Below are positions 1 to 8,134 of a stretch of DNA of 21,628 bases, piece after piece. The stretch spans positions 27,556-49,183 of the forward strand of contig DDYM01000057.1 in assembly GCA_002347985.1 (NCBI GenBank). The letters run 5' to 3'. A model generated the notes under the pieces. That model made no database searches. It was given only the letters and a program-made list of their open reading frames with translations, and was not told the origin of the DNA. Positions within the stretch are counted from its first letter, which is position 1, and the number at the start of each line of letters is the position of its first letter. The translations under genes were made by a program, and so were the position numbers. Origin of the DNA: Bacteroidetes bacterium UBA2234. Its GTDB lineage: Bacteria; Bacteroidota; Bacteroidia; NS11-12g; UBA955.

Positions 1-407
1 GTACTTGTGCCAACCCTTCGGAACTGGATGTTGATGGGCTGGGAGGTGAGGCTGTCCGCAAAAACCATGACTCTCTTGTCTAGGGTCTGGTAAGGTTTGC
101 CCTTGGCGTTTAGGTGATCAAAGGTGGCCACGCCAAAATTGGGGGCTTTTACCGGAAACGAATTGTTTACCCAAACCAGGTTGTCGGTCCAATTTTTTGG
201 TGATGGGTAACCATCGGGTTGAACAAAGTCCTCGAAAAATGGGAGCGATAGTGTATCGGAAATGGAAAGTGAGATTTGATCAGTTGTATTGTTTTTAACC
301 GATGCAATAGGGCGATTTGAAATGGGTTGTAAACGCAGGTATGCTTGCGCCGAAATCTCGGAAATCGCTAGGATACACAACAAGAAGATGATATTTCTTA
401 CCCGCAT
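1..407 (-). CDS. Secreted protein, N-terminal part only (3' end outside window)
   Basis: The frame is open from ATG at 407 down to the window edge (135 codons), so only the N-terminus is seen. It begins with a clear signal peptide (MRVRNIIFLLCILAISEISAQA, cleavage probably after the SAQA region). The mature part contains LPFFEDFVQPDGYPSPKNW, then a GVATFDHLNA stretch and a segment ending in ADSLTSQPINIQF. This pattern (EDF...P..W.D..V.VN..FP...P..GVATFD) is familiar from N-terminal regions of large Bacteroidota exported proteins, many carrying a C-terminal T9SS sorting domain. That last point is inference, because the C-terminus is missing. It follows the PASTA gene on the same strand after a 127-bp gap with no convincing terminator, so co-transcription is possible. 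The small imperfect palindrome CAAAGTCACTTTG lies in that gap. Confidence 0.75.
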   Translation of the reverse strand, partial: MRVRNIIFLLCILAISEISAQAYLRLQPISNRPIASVKNNTTDQISLSISDTLSLPFFEDFVQPDGYPSPKNWTDNLVWVNNSFPVKAPNFGVATFDHLNAKGKPYQTLDKRVMVFADSLTSQPINIQFRRVGTS

Positions 408-534
408 TTTATTTTATTGTTATGATAAGTTCTTTGGAAATCTTGTTTGAACGGAAATAACAATTGTGCTAATTTAACGAATTTTCCTTTGATTTATTCT
501 ATGTCAAAGTCACTTTGTTCAATAAATTCAGCCG

Positions 535-1116
535 CTATTCTTCAGGATTTTGATTTTCTGAATCGATGGCTGTAGAGTCTGCGGTGGGGGTTAATTCTGT
601 ATCAACTACGGTCAAATCTACAGTAGTGCCTTTCAATACCTTTTGCCCTGCTTCAATTGTTCTGCCACCCACGCGTTGCCCGATGACCAAGTTATTGCCG
701 TATTCAGCGTATTCGTAGGTGACTTTTCCCAAGATTAATCCGGCATTTTTTAGCAAAGCTTTGGCCAAATTGAAGCTACAATCGGTTAGTTTGGGCATAG
801 AAATTCTTGGTCTACTCATTGCGTTTACTGTCACATAAACCATCCTTCCCGATTTAACATCTTCATTGGCTTCAGGCAACTGCTCAACGATAACCCCCGG
901 CTTCATTTTGTCGAGGTAAACCGTATCAATAATTTTCATCCGCAATCCCATTTCGCTGAGTTTGGCTTCTGCTTCGAAGGGTTTGGACCGAAGAACATCA
1001 GGTACGATTATTTTGTCTCCATGCCGTGTGTAAGCGTCTAGCCCAAAATAACTTAGGGTAAGAATTATGGCGATGAAAAGGCCACCCAGTCCGATATTGT
1101 ACATCCAATTTTTCAC
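535..1116 (-). CDS. Membrane-anchored PASTA-domain protein
   Basis: 193 aa with one N-terminal membrane helix (about residues 7-27, IGLGGLFIAIILTLSYFGL), a short linker, then two PASTA repeats (about 36-98, starting at KIIVPDVLRSKPFEAEAKL, and about 103-173, starting at PRISMPKLTDCSFNLAKAL). It has an acidic, disordered tail. PASTA domains bind peptidoglycan stem peptides or act as periplasmic spacers. There is no kinase or transpeptidase domain, so it is a stand-alone anchored PASTA protein as is common in Bacteroidota next to ddl. The start is GTG at 1116, whose GTGA overlaps the TGA of the upstream ligase gene, which argues for translational coupling. The alternative ATG at 1104 would cut only four residues. 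Confidence 0.85.
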   Translation of the reverse strand: MKNWMYNIGLGGLFIAIILTLSYFGLDAYTRHGDKIIVPDVLRSKPFEAEAKLSEMGLRMKIIDTVYLDKMKPGVIVEQLPEANEDVKSGRMVYVTVNAMSRPRISMPKLTDCSFNLAKALLKNAGLILGKVTYEYAEYGNNLVIGQRVGGRTIEAGQKVLKGTTVDLTVVDTELTPTADSTAIDSENQNPEE

Positions 1117-3830
1117 GCCGTTCTATTTTGTCCAAATTTCAATATTTCTCTGATGAATTCAAAGGGTTTGTAGCCATTGATTGCGGCTTGGTGGTAAATA
1201 CAAGTCGCAGGGGTCATGCCAGGCAAAGAATTTACTTCGATGATGATTGTTTCCACCTTTCCATTTTCGAATATTCTCACAAAGGCATCGATTCTGCAAT
1301 ACCCAGTTACGTGGAGTGCTTCGGCCACTTGTTTTAGTGTATTTCTCACTTCGCTGCTAATTCTGACTTGTTCATTGGGGTTGTTTGAAAATCGGGAAGG
1401 GGTGAGGTTTTGACCTTGGCCGGCCAGGAATTTCTCTTCAAGACTCAATATTTCGCTTTCGGCAAGTGATTCGGAAGGTTCGAAGATTTCGTATCTAATT
1501 TCGCCTTGATTATCATAGGATGTAAGCATGCCACCGGTCACTTCCAAGAATTTTATTGCACCGGCTCGATCTATGAATTGCTCAATCAATAATTCAGATT
1601 TCTGCGGCATTTCGTCTTTGGGTTTCACGTTAAGCGCCGCGCAAAGCGCGGCGCTTAACGACGCCTCACGGCGGAAAATCGCCTCCATGAACAAATGTAA
1701 TTCCTCCGCCGATTTGATTTTTCTCACCGCCGCACTGCATCCGTCATCTGCCGGCTTTGCAATCAACGGAAGTCCATACTTTGCACAAATTTCTTTGCAT
1801 AAATCCAATCCCCTCGATTCCCATTCCTCCTGCTTTACCAATTGATGCTCGGCAACCAAAAATCCCAATTCCCTCAACCTTCTATTTGTCTCGAACTTAT
1901 TGATCGTAACCGAAGACGCCTCGCTTTCACTGCCGTTGAAATACAGACCCAAACGAGTTAAATCTGCCTGTATGGTTCCGTCTTCCCCGGGCCGTCCATG
2001 CAAAGCGATAAATACCCCCTCACACAAACTGGGCAATTCCGAAATAGCCACTTCCGCCGGTTTGAATGTCGGTGCCCCATGCAACAACGACTTTGTTAGT
2101 TTGAGACTTTCTTGCTGTATTTCTGTAAGAACAGGGTTCTCAGAATAATGCAAAATCTTATCCCTTATGTCATCGGCGTTGTCCTTTAACATCATATTGA
2201 TCGGCAAATGGAACAATCGATAAGATTGATTATCACCAGTCAAAAACAATGGAATCGGTTCGAATTCCTCACTACTGCTGAGTTTTTCGTAGATGTTTCT
2301 ACCGCTCTCCATCGATATATGTCGTTCAAAACTATATCCACCCATCACAACGGCGATTTTCTTTTTTACCGACGATGCGCCCCGACTGTTTTCTAACAAT
2401 GCACTGCTGCGCTGAAGGAGCGTTTCAAATTTTTGTCCCTTCGGATGACCCTGAATACGTGCTCTCAATGAATTAAAATAAATCAATGTCAAAAAGGCAC
2501 TTGGACTCAATCCGATTTCTGCCGCTTGGTGAAAGAAGAACGATGACGGCATCATTCCGCTGGTTGTGTTTGGGTCGTTCAGGAATATTTCTCCATCCTC
2601 ATCAATGAAACCATCGATTCTCGCGTAAACCTCAAAGCCGAAATGATTGTAAAGCTGACAGCAAGAAAGTCTGATGTCTTCGATGAGTTGAGCCGAAACT
2701 TCAATGGGGGTGACTTTGTTGCTTAAGCCCGGTAAATATTTGCTTCTGTAATCAAATAACTCGCTATTCTTCCGGATTTCCGTGGGCGGAAGAGCAAACG
2801 GTACGCCCTTTTCGTCTGCCACCACGATACAGCTAAATTCTTTTCCTTGAATCAACGATTCGATCAAAACAACCGATTCGCTGTCCATTGCTTGTAGGTC
2901 AATGTGCGCAGTGGTTTGCAGTGTTTTGTCGATGTAATCCATTAAGGCATCGGGTAAATGGAAAACTTGGCCATCGGCAATCAACGGCAATCCCAATCCA
3001 CTTCTCAGGTCAGTGAGTTGTTTGATATAAATGACTTTTGCCTCATTGTCCATTTGCTGCCACGCTTTTTGGTGCAACGACAAATGAAAGAATGCGAGAT
3101 TGATAGCGTCGCAGAATTCCTGAAAGTCTGGTTGTTTTAAAATACTAACGCCAAGGGAAGATCCTTGATGGGCTGGCTTGATGACAAACTGCTCTCCAAA
3201 TTCAATATTGAACTGAACAAACAGCCTTTTTCTGTCATTTTCCGAGGCCTCAAACCACGACTTCTTATCAATTGTATTGAATTCATTTACAAAGAGTCCT
3301 GCTGTGGTTTGGAAGTCTTTCTGAATGGCTTTGTTGATTCCAAGTGCCGACGGCAATATGCCTGAGCCAGAATAGGGAATGCCATACCATTCCAGAAGTC
3401 CTTGAATACTTCCATCTTCGCCATGGGTTCCGTGAAGGGCTAAGAATGCAAAATCAAATAATGTGGCAAACTCGTGGGCTTCAACCGGACTGCCAATTTC
3501 TTTTAACAAGTTGATTTGTGCAGTTCTATCGTTCTCTAGTTGAACCAAACTCTCCGCGTAGACTTGAAATCCATGGGGTAATTCAGGCAAGCAATTGACT
3601 CTCTTGTCTTCCAAATGCAAAAAGGTGGGAGGGTAGAAATCCCGGATACTTCCTTTGTATACATGTTCCCAGTTCAGGAGACAAAAGTTTCCGAAGGAGT
3701 CAACGAAAATTGGAATGGCTTCAAAAAGTTCCTTGTTCAGGTTGTCGTAGACCGTTCTACCACCCGCAAATGAAACTTCTCGCTCGCGAGATTGTCCGCC
3801 AAAAAAGATACCGACCTTAATTTTCTGCAT
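1113..3830 (-). CDS. Tandem double D-alanine--D-alanine ligase-like protein
   Basis: 905 aa, about 2.7 times a normal Ddl (~320 aa), built of two ATP-grasp ligase units in one frame. Unit 1 (about 1-470) has GIFFGGQSREREVSFAGG at the N-terminus, LALHGTHGEDGS (~127), VIKPAHQGSSLG (~217), IESLIQGKEFSC and the C-terminal NDPNTTSGMMP (~418). Unit 2 (about 487-905) restarts with KIAVVMGGYSFERHISMESG, IALHGRPGEDGT, LIAKPADDGCSA and the canonical Ddl signature EVNSLPGMTP (~863). Ddl makes the D-Ala-D-Ala dipeptide for peptidoglycan in the cytoplasm. Unit 2 keeps the usual E-x-N-x-x-P-G motif. Unit 1 has D-x-N-x-x-x-G there, so the two halves may differ in substrate or activity. Unit 2 contains an extra loop (~715-745) that coincides with a GC-rich palindrome in the DNA. 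It overlaps the PASTA gene by 4 bp. Confidence 0.85.
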   Translation of the reverse strand: MQKIKVGIFFGGQSREREVSFAGGRTVYDNLNKELFEAIPIFVDSFGNFCLLNWEHVYKGSIRDFYPPTFLHLEDKRVNCLPELPHGFQVYAESLVQLENDRTAQINLLKEIGSPVEAHEFATLFDFAFLALHGTHGEDGSIQGLLEWYGIPYSGSGILPSALGINKAIQKDFQTTAGLFVNEFNTIDKKSWFEASENDRKRLFVQFNIEFGEQFVIKPAHQGSSLGVSILKQPDFQEFCDAINLAFFHLSLHQKAWQQMDNEAKVIYIKQLTDLRSGLGLPLIADGQVFHLPDALMDYIDKTLQTTAHIDLQAMDSESVVLIESLIQGKEFSCIVVADEKGVPFALPPTEIRKNSELFDYRSKYLPGLSNKVTPIEVSAQLIEDIRLSCCQLYNHFGFEVYARIDGFIDEDGEIFLNDPNTTSGMMPSSFFFHQAAEIGLSPSAFLTLIYFNSLRARIQGHPKGQKFETLLQRSSALLENSRGASSVKKKIAVVMGGYSFERHISMESGRNIYEKLSSSEEFEPIPLFLTGDNQSYRLFHLPINMMLKDNADDIRDKILHYSENPVLTEIQQESLKLTKSLLHGAPTFKPAEVAISELPSLCEGVFIALHGRPGEDGTIQADLTRLGLYFNGSESEASSVTINKFETNRRLRELGFLVAEHQLVKQEEWESRGLDLCKEICAKYGLPLIAKPADDGCSAAVRKIKSAEELHLFMEAIFRREASLSAALCAALNVKPKDEMPQKSELLIEQFIDRAGAIKFLEVTGGMLTSYDNQGEIRYEIFEPSESLAESEILSLEEKFLAGQGQNLTPSRFSNNPNEQVRISSEVRNTLKQVAEALHVTGYCRIDAFVRIFENGKVETIIIEVNSLPGMTPATCIYHQAAINGYKPFEFIREILKFGQNRTA
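1628..1660. repeat. 33-bp perfect palindrome inside the ligase gene
   Basis: Two 15-bp arms (CGTTAAGCGCCGCGC and its exact reverse complement) flank an AAA loop. The arms are far more GC-rich than the surrounding gene. The element is in frame and encodes about eleven residues (around SLSAALCAALN) in a surface-loop position between the NPADDG-type helix and the ATP-grasp strand of unit 2. It looks like a small palindromic repeat inserted into coding sequence without breaking it. Whether it is repeated elsewhere in the genome cannot be seen here. Confidence 0.85.
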
Positions 3831-3967
3831 ACGCTAATTCCTACAAATTTAAGGCGAGTTGATCCTTGGTTTGCTTCAGTTCTGCACAAAACACAAATGT
3901 GTTTTTCTCTTTGGGCATTCTTGCAAATAAAATGGGGTTTACCGCTTTGATTTCGTTATTTTGCAGC

Positions 3968-5347
3968 ATGAAGGCAGAAATCTTTTTGGCCAATGATGTT
4001 ACGGCATTTGCAAGCACGAAATTACCCGTGCATATCGCAGAATTTTGGAAACTCAAATCCGCAGAAAATTTCCATCACTATTATGGTCCAGAGGGCTGTT
4101 TTATCGGTGTGATTAGCAAAGGAAAGAGCAATGCATCGGAATGGGAGACTCTAAGAAAGGCAGGGAACAAAGCGTTTTTGTTGTTGTCGAAGGAAATCGA
4201 AAAGGTCGTTGTCAAAAATGTGAACTGTGATGCGGCAAAAGCACTGTCGTTTTTTGAGGGCTTGTTGCTTTCTGATTATCAATTTGATAAGTATTTAAAA
4301 ACTAAAATTCGGGAGAAATCCATTGAATATTCGCTCAAAGGCAAGGGGGAGGACAAGCAGGACGAAGTAAAAATTATTGTTGCAGCGGTGAAATCGGCGA
4401 GAGATTTGGTGAATGAGCCAGTGAATGCGCTAAATGCACAAGGTTTGGCAGATTCTTTTGTGAAAATGGGAGAAATAGCCGGTTTTAAAGTAGAGGTTTT
4501 TGGTGAAGCACAAATTGAGAGTTTGAAAATGGGTGGATTGTTGGCCGTGAACAAGGGAAGCCAGGAGCCGCCTACTTTTTCTGTATTGGAATATAAACCG
4601 AAGAAAGCGGTAAACAGTCAGCCAATTGTTTTGGTGGGAAAAGGCGTTGTTTTTGATACTGGAGGACTGAGTTTGAAGCCCACGCCAAATTCCATGGATA
4701 TGATGAAATGTGATATGGGTGGCGCAGCAGTTGTGGCAGGAGTTTTCGAAGCTGTTGCAAAATTGAAATGGCCCTTGTGGATTGTTGGATTGGTGCCTTC
4801 TACAGACAACCGACCTGGTGAAAATGCTACCTGTCCGGGTGACGTGATTACCATGTTTGATGGAACTACCGTTGAGGTCCTAAACACAGACGCTGAAGGC
4901 CGTTTGATATTGGGCGATGCGCTTTCGTTTGCGAAGAAATTCGATCCCCAATTGGTTATAGACTACGCCACACTTACCGGTGCGGCAGCCAGGGCTTTCG
5001 GGACTTATGGCTCTGCATTGATGGCGCAAGCACCAGAATCGGTCGTAAAATCATTAAAAAAAGCGGGCGATGCCGTGTTTGAGCGGGTTGCAGAAATGCC
5101 CTTATGGGAAGAGTATTATGAAGAGATCAAAGGCGGAATTGCAGATATCAAAAACTTAGGAAAAGGCGAGGGGGGAGCACAAAGTGCAGCAATGTTCTTG
5201 AGGCATTTTACACAGTATCCGTGGGTTCATATTGATATCGCGGGGACAGCATTTTTAACTTCTCCAAGTCATTATGTTCCAAAAGGTGGCACAGGTGTTG
5301 GCGTTCGCTTAACTTTGGAGTTTCTTAGACAGCAGATCAATGGATAA
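3968..5347 (+). CDS. pepA: Leucyl (M17 family) aminopeptidase
   Basis: 459 aa from the chosen ATG. Cytosolic M17 metallo-aminopeptidase releasing N-terminal residues from peptides with two metal ions. The C-terminal catalytic domain is complete: GKGVVFDTGGLSLKP (metal ligand Asp and catalytic Lys), MKCDMGGAA, the family signature NTDAEGRLILGDAL, then DYATLTGAA. The N-terminal domain (about 1-150) is divergent, as usual. The frame is open further upstream to 3866, but that extension (34 residues) is unlike the family, while MKAEIFLANDVTAFAS at 3968 is a normal M17 beginning, so the shorter start is preferred. The divergent ligase gene starts 137 bp upstream. The stop overlaps the pdxA start by 8 bp, suggesting one transcript. 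Confidence 0.9.
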   Translation: MKAEIFLANDVTAFASTKLPVHIAEFWKLKSAENFHHYYGPEGCFIGVISKGKSNASEWETLRKAGNKAFLLLSKEIEKVVVKNVNCDAAKALSFFEGLLLSDYQFDKYLKTKIREKSIEYSLKGKGEDKQDEVKIIVAAVKSARDLVNEPVNALNAQGLADSFVKMGEIAGFKVEVFGEAQIESLKMGGLLAVNKGSQEPPTFSVLEYKPKKAVNSQPIVLVGKGVVFDTGGLSLKPTPNSMDMMKCDMGGAAVVAGVFEAVAKLKWPLWIVGLVPSTDNRPGENATCPGDVITMFDGTTVEVLNTDAEGRLILGDALSFAKKFDPQLVIDYATLTGAAARAFGTYGSALMAQAPESVVKSLKKAGDAVFERVAEMPLWEEYYEEIKGGIADIKNLGKGEGGAQSAAMFLRHFTQYPWVHIDIAGTAFLTSPSHYVPKGGTGVGVRLTLEFLRQQING

Positions 5348-6404
5348 TCTAAAACCCGTAATTGGAATAACCCAAGGAGATCCCTCAGGTGTTGGGATGG
5401 AACTCATAATCAAGGTTTTTTCTGATGCCAACATTTATAAGTATTGCACCCCAGTATTGTATGCCAACCTCAAAACTTTTGTGGCTTGGAAAAAACATAT
5501 GGAATTGCAAGAACCCATGTATACCTTGGTTTCGTCGGCCTCCGATGCAAAACCAGGCAAATTGAATTTGGTTGTAAGCAGCGATGCGGTTTTTGATTTA
5601 TCCATCGGAAAGTCATCCGATGCCTCAGGCCTAGAAGCGCTGAAATCTTTGGATAAAGCCATTTCGGATGTCAATCATTTGCAGGCTTTGGTTACAGCGC
5701 CAATCGACAAATCTACGGTTGCCCCTCACTCTCCAAATTTTACGGGTCATACAGGGTATCTGGCCGAAGCGTTTGGAAAAACCAATTATGCTATGATATT
5801 GGCCAGCGAGGATTTACGCGTTGCATTGGTTACGGAACATGTTCCCATTACTGAATTGGGTAAACACCTAACTCAGGATAAAATCGAGCAGAAAATTGAG
5901 GTTGTATACGAATCATTAAGAAATGATTTCAATGTGATTAAACCTCGAATTGCGGTGTTAGGCCTCAATCCTCATGCGGGCGACAATGGATTGCTAGGCA
6001 AAGAGGAGGAAACTCTAATTATTCCTGCCATTCAAACGCATTTTAAACGCGGTAAACTCGTTTACGGTCCATATTCGGCAGACAGTTTCTTTGGGGGTGG
6101 TAATTACAAGAATTTTGACGCTGTAATCGCAATGTATCACGACCAGGGGTTGATCCCATTCAAGACTTTGGCATTCATGGACGGAGTAAATGTAACGGCG
6201 GGGCTACCCATCGTTCGCACCAGTCCTGACCATGGTACGGCTTATGATATCGCAGGTAGTGGCGTTGCTGATCCATCGAGCTTCAGAGCGGCTATCTATG
6301 ATGCAATTCATTTGGTTAGAAACCGAAATCAATTCGCCGAAGACTTCGCCAATCCCTTGGATTACGCTGAATTGCGCAGAGAACGATTCCGTATTGATTT
6401 TTAA
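5340..6404 (+). CDS. pdxA: 4-hydroxythreonine-4-phosphate dehydrogenase
   Basis: 354 aa, normal length for PdxA. The enzyme oxidises 4-phosphohydroxy-L-threonine with NAD, leading to 3-amino-2-oxopropyl phosphate for pyridoxal-5'-phosphate synthesis (DXP-dependent route). Visible family motifs: ITQGDPSGVGMELI at the N-terminus, TAPIDKSTV and the metal-binding His of NFTGHTGYLAE (~140), LNPHAGDNGLLGKEE (~213), MYHDQGLIPFK with the second metal His (~265), and GLPIVRTSPDHGTAYDIAG with the third His (~295). It starts inside the last codons of pepA and is probably translated from the same mRNA. It ends 3 bp from the converging hydrolase gene, with no intervening terminator hairpin. Confidence 0.95.
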   Translation: MDNLKPVIGITQGDPSGVGMELIIKVFSDANIYKYCTPVLYANLKTFVAWKKHMELQEPMYTLVSSASDAKPGKLNLVVSSDAVFDLSIGKSSDASGLEALKSLDKAISDVNHLQALVTAPIDKSTVAPHSPNFTGHTGYLAEAFGKTNYAMILASEDLRVALVTEHVPITELGKHLTQDKIEQKIEVVYESLRNDFNVIKPRIAVLGLNPHAGDNGLLGKEEETLIIPAIQTHFKRGKLVYGPYSADSFFGGGNYKNFDAVIAMYHDQGLIPFKTLAFMDGVNVTAGLPIVRTSPDHGTAYDIAGSGVADPSSFRAAIYDAIHLVRNRNQFAEDFANPLDYAELRRERFRIDF

Positions 6405-6407
6405 TCT

Positions 6408-8048
6408 TTAACGGAGCTGACTGCGTTCCGTGAGCCATTTGCTTACAACCGACATGGCCTCCATTGCTATTGTCTCATCTAAATTGAAGTATTCGGATAC
6501 ATCGCAAGTTTTACAATGTTGAAATAGATGATTCAATCCTGGGAATTCTTGGTAGGTTACACCTGCGCCGGATTCAGTCATTTTTTTCACCAACTTCGAT
6601 GTTGCACTCGCATCTATTTGTTGGTCGTTAGATCCTTGTAGCATTAAAATGTCGCAATTTTTAAGTTCTGTGAATTCCACTTCTGGCTCAGACTGAAGAA
6701 AATAACTGGTCCATGGGTTTGATGCCAAGCCAATATAGGTTTGGGCCAAAAAAATCAAGGATGATTTTGCGCCAACAGACTTCGCTGCGTCCTTATTGCT
6801 GCTGATTTGATATTTGTAGGCGCGTTGAAGATTTTTGTTGCTTTTATTTTTTGAAATGTACGATTTCAATTCAGAAGTAAAGAATGAAGTACCGTCCATT
6901 TTTTGTTGATTCAAATCTCTATCTGTTTCATCTTTGGCTTTGACATCGCGTTGGATTGTATGGAATCCCAATTCAATCATTTTTCGATGTAAATCACTCA
7001 ATCCCAATATTAAACCACTGTCCAAATTCTGTGCTTTCCAAATGACTTGATTTTGAAAAACCGACGTTTCGATGCCACTGCTTGTCATTCCGGCCAAAGA
7101 AACTACCCCTGAAATGTCGGTTTGTGCATTGGCGAGCTTAACCGCTACGTTTGCTCCTTCGCTATGTCCTATCACAAAAATGCGCATCGTATCAACCATC
7201 GGTTGAGTATATAGAAATCGTATGGCGGCTTGGGCATCACCCACGTATGATTCTGTTGTGGTGGATTCTAAATAGGTGGGATCGCCGGTAGAATTCCCAA
7301 CACCTCTATCGTCTACCCGCAAAACTACAAATCCCAACCGGGTGAGATGGTCCGCCCAAATGGCAAAAGGTTTGTGATCGCCGAGGGTTTCATCGCGGTC
7401 CTGCGGACCGCTTCCCGATAGCAGCAAAACTGCGGGTAGTTTGAATGTAGGGTCCGCGGGATTGGGCGTTTTTCTTGCCAAATGATAAATGCTCTGGGCG
7501 ATGGCTTCGTTTTTAATAGAATTTGTATCGGGATAAGTCAAGGTTCCGCCAAATTTCAACTTCCCGCTAGGGTGAGGGAAATCTATCGATTTTGAAGAAT
7601 AAGGGAATGGGGGCTTGGGAGTTTGGGGTTTGGTAGCGTTGAATGTTGGGCTGTATCTCAGGGTTAACGGGAGCGACTTCCCACCTTGTGTCCAATTGCC
7701 AATGATGAGCCCCTCTGTATTTCTCTTGCCCTTAAAAACGGCGGGTAATGAAAGCGACCATGTGATTTCTTCGCCATGGATTTCAGTTTCATCGATTTTG
7801 AAATTCTTTAAACGCTGCATCGGCACATCCAAAGTAGAGCGATAAATTTTGACGTCGCCCACTTGGCTTGGTGGATTGATATGAAAAATCAAAGTGAGTT
7901 GCATGCCGGAAACGCTCAAATCGCCCTTCCAATAACCTTCCCAAGGTCTCTCATTTTGAGATTTAGAAATTCCAGGTAACAACAAGCAGAAGACAATCAA
8001 AATGGATTTAACTATCTGTTGATTTATTGATTTAATTAAAATTGTCAT
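6408..8048 (-). CDS. Secreted alpha/beta hydrolase (serine aminopeptidase S33-like)
   Basis: 546 aa. It has an N-terminal signal peptide (about 1-30, SILIVFCLLLPGISKSQ), then a ~130-residue beta-rich domain (RPWEGYWKGDLSVSG...LPLTLRYSP) seen at the front of many exported Bacteroidota hydrolases. The C-terminal alpha/beta-hydrolase domain (about 155-546) has LLLSGSGPQDRDET (oxyanion region), RVDDRGVGNSTG, the nucleophile elbow GHSEGA (~295), the acid in LMLQGSNDQQID and the His of GLNHLFQHC (~515). All three catalytic residues are therefore visible. Substrate unknown; an exported esterase or peptidase is the safe reading. An 86-bp gap separates it from the DUF5686 gene. A TATCTTTG box (minus strand, 8121-8128) matches the Bacteroidota -7 element but has no clear -33 partner. 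Confidence 0.85.
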   Translation of the reverse strand: MTILIKSINQQIVKSILIVFCLLLPGISKSQNERPWEGYWKGDLSVSGMQLTLIFHINPPSQVGDVKIYRSTLDVPMQRLKNFKIDETEIHGEEITWSLSLPAVFKGKRNTEGLIIGNWTQGGKSLPLTLRYSPTFNATKPQTPKPPFPYSSKSIDFPHPSGKLKFGGTLTYPDTNSIKNEAIAQSIYHLARKTPNPADPTFKLPAVLLLSGSGPQDRDETLGDHKPFAIWADHLTRLGFVVLRVDDRGVGNSTGDPTYLESTTTESYVGDAQAAIRFLYTQPMVDTMRIFVIGHSEGANVAVKLANAQTDISGVVSLAGMTSSGIETSVFQNQVIWKAQNLDSGLILGLSDLHRKMIELGFHTIQRDVKAKDETDRDLNQQKMDGTSFFTSELKSYISKNKSNKNLQRAYKYQISSNKDAAKSVGAKSSLIFLAQTYIGLASNPWTSYFLQSEPEVEFTELKNCDILMLQGSNDQQIDASATSKLVKKMTESGAGVTYQEFPGLNHLFQHCKTCDVSEYFNLDETIAMEAMSVVSKWLTERSQLR

Positions 8049-8134
8049 TGAAAAATGGCTCAGGTTTAGTGGTGTTTAATACAAATACAGTTCAAAATGG
8101 TCGTATATTTTGAGGATTTACAAAGATACGAAAC

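Noticed and set aside
3841..3969. Possible 42-aa minus-strand protein directly upstream of the ligase gene
   Set aside because: Codon use looks natural, but its ATG would share the CATG of the preferred aminopeptidase start, leaving no room for either promoter, and no family is recognisable. Kept as noncoding divergent region.
8121..8128. TATCTTTG as promoter of the alpha/beta hydrolase
   Set aside because: Good -7 match on the minus strand but no -33 TTG at the right distance, and it lies against the end of the DUF5686 gene. Noted only within the gene entry.
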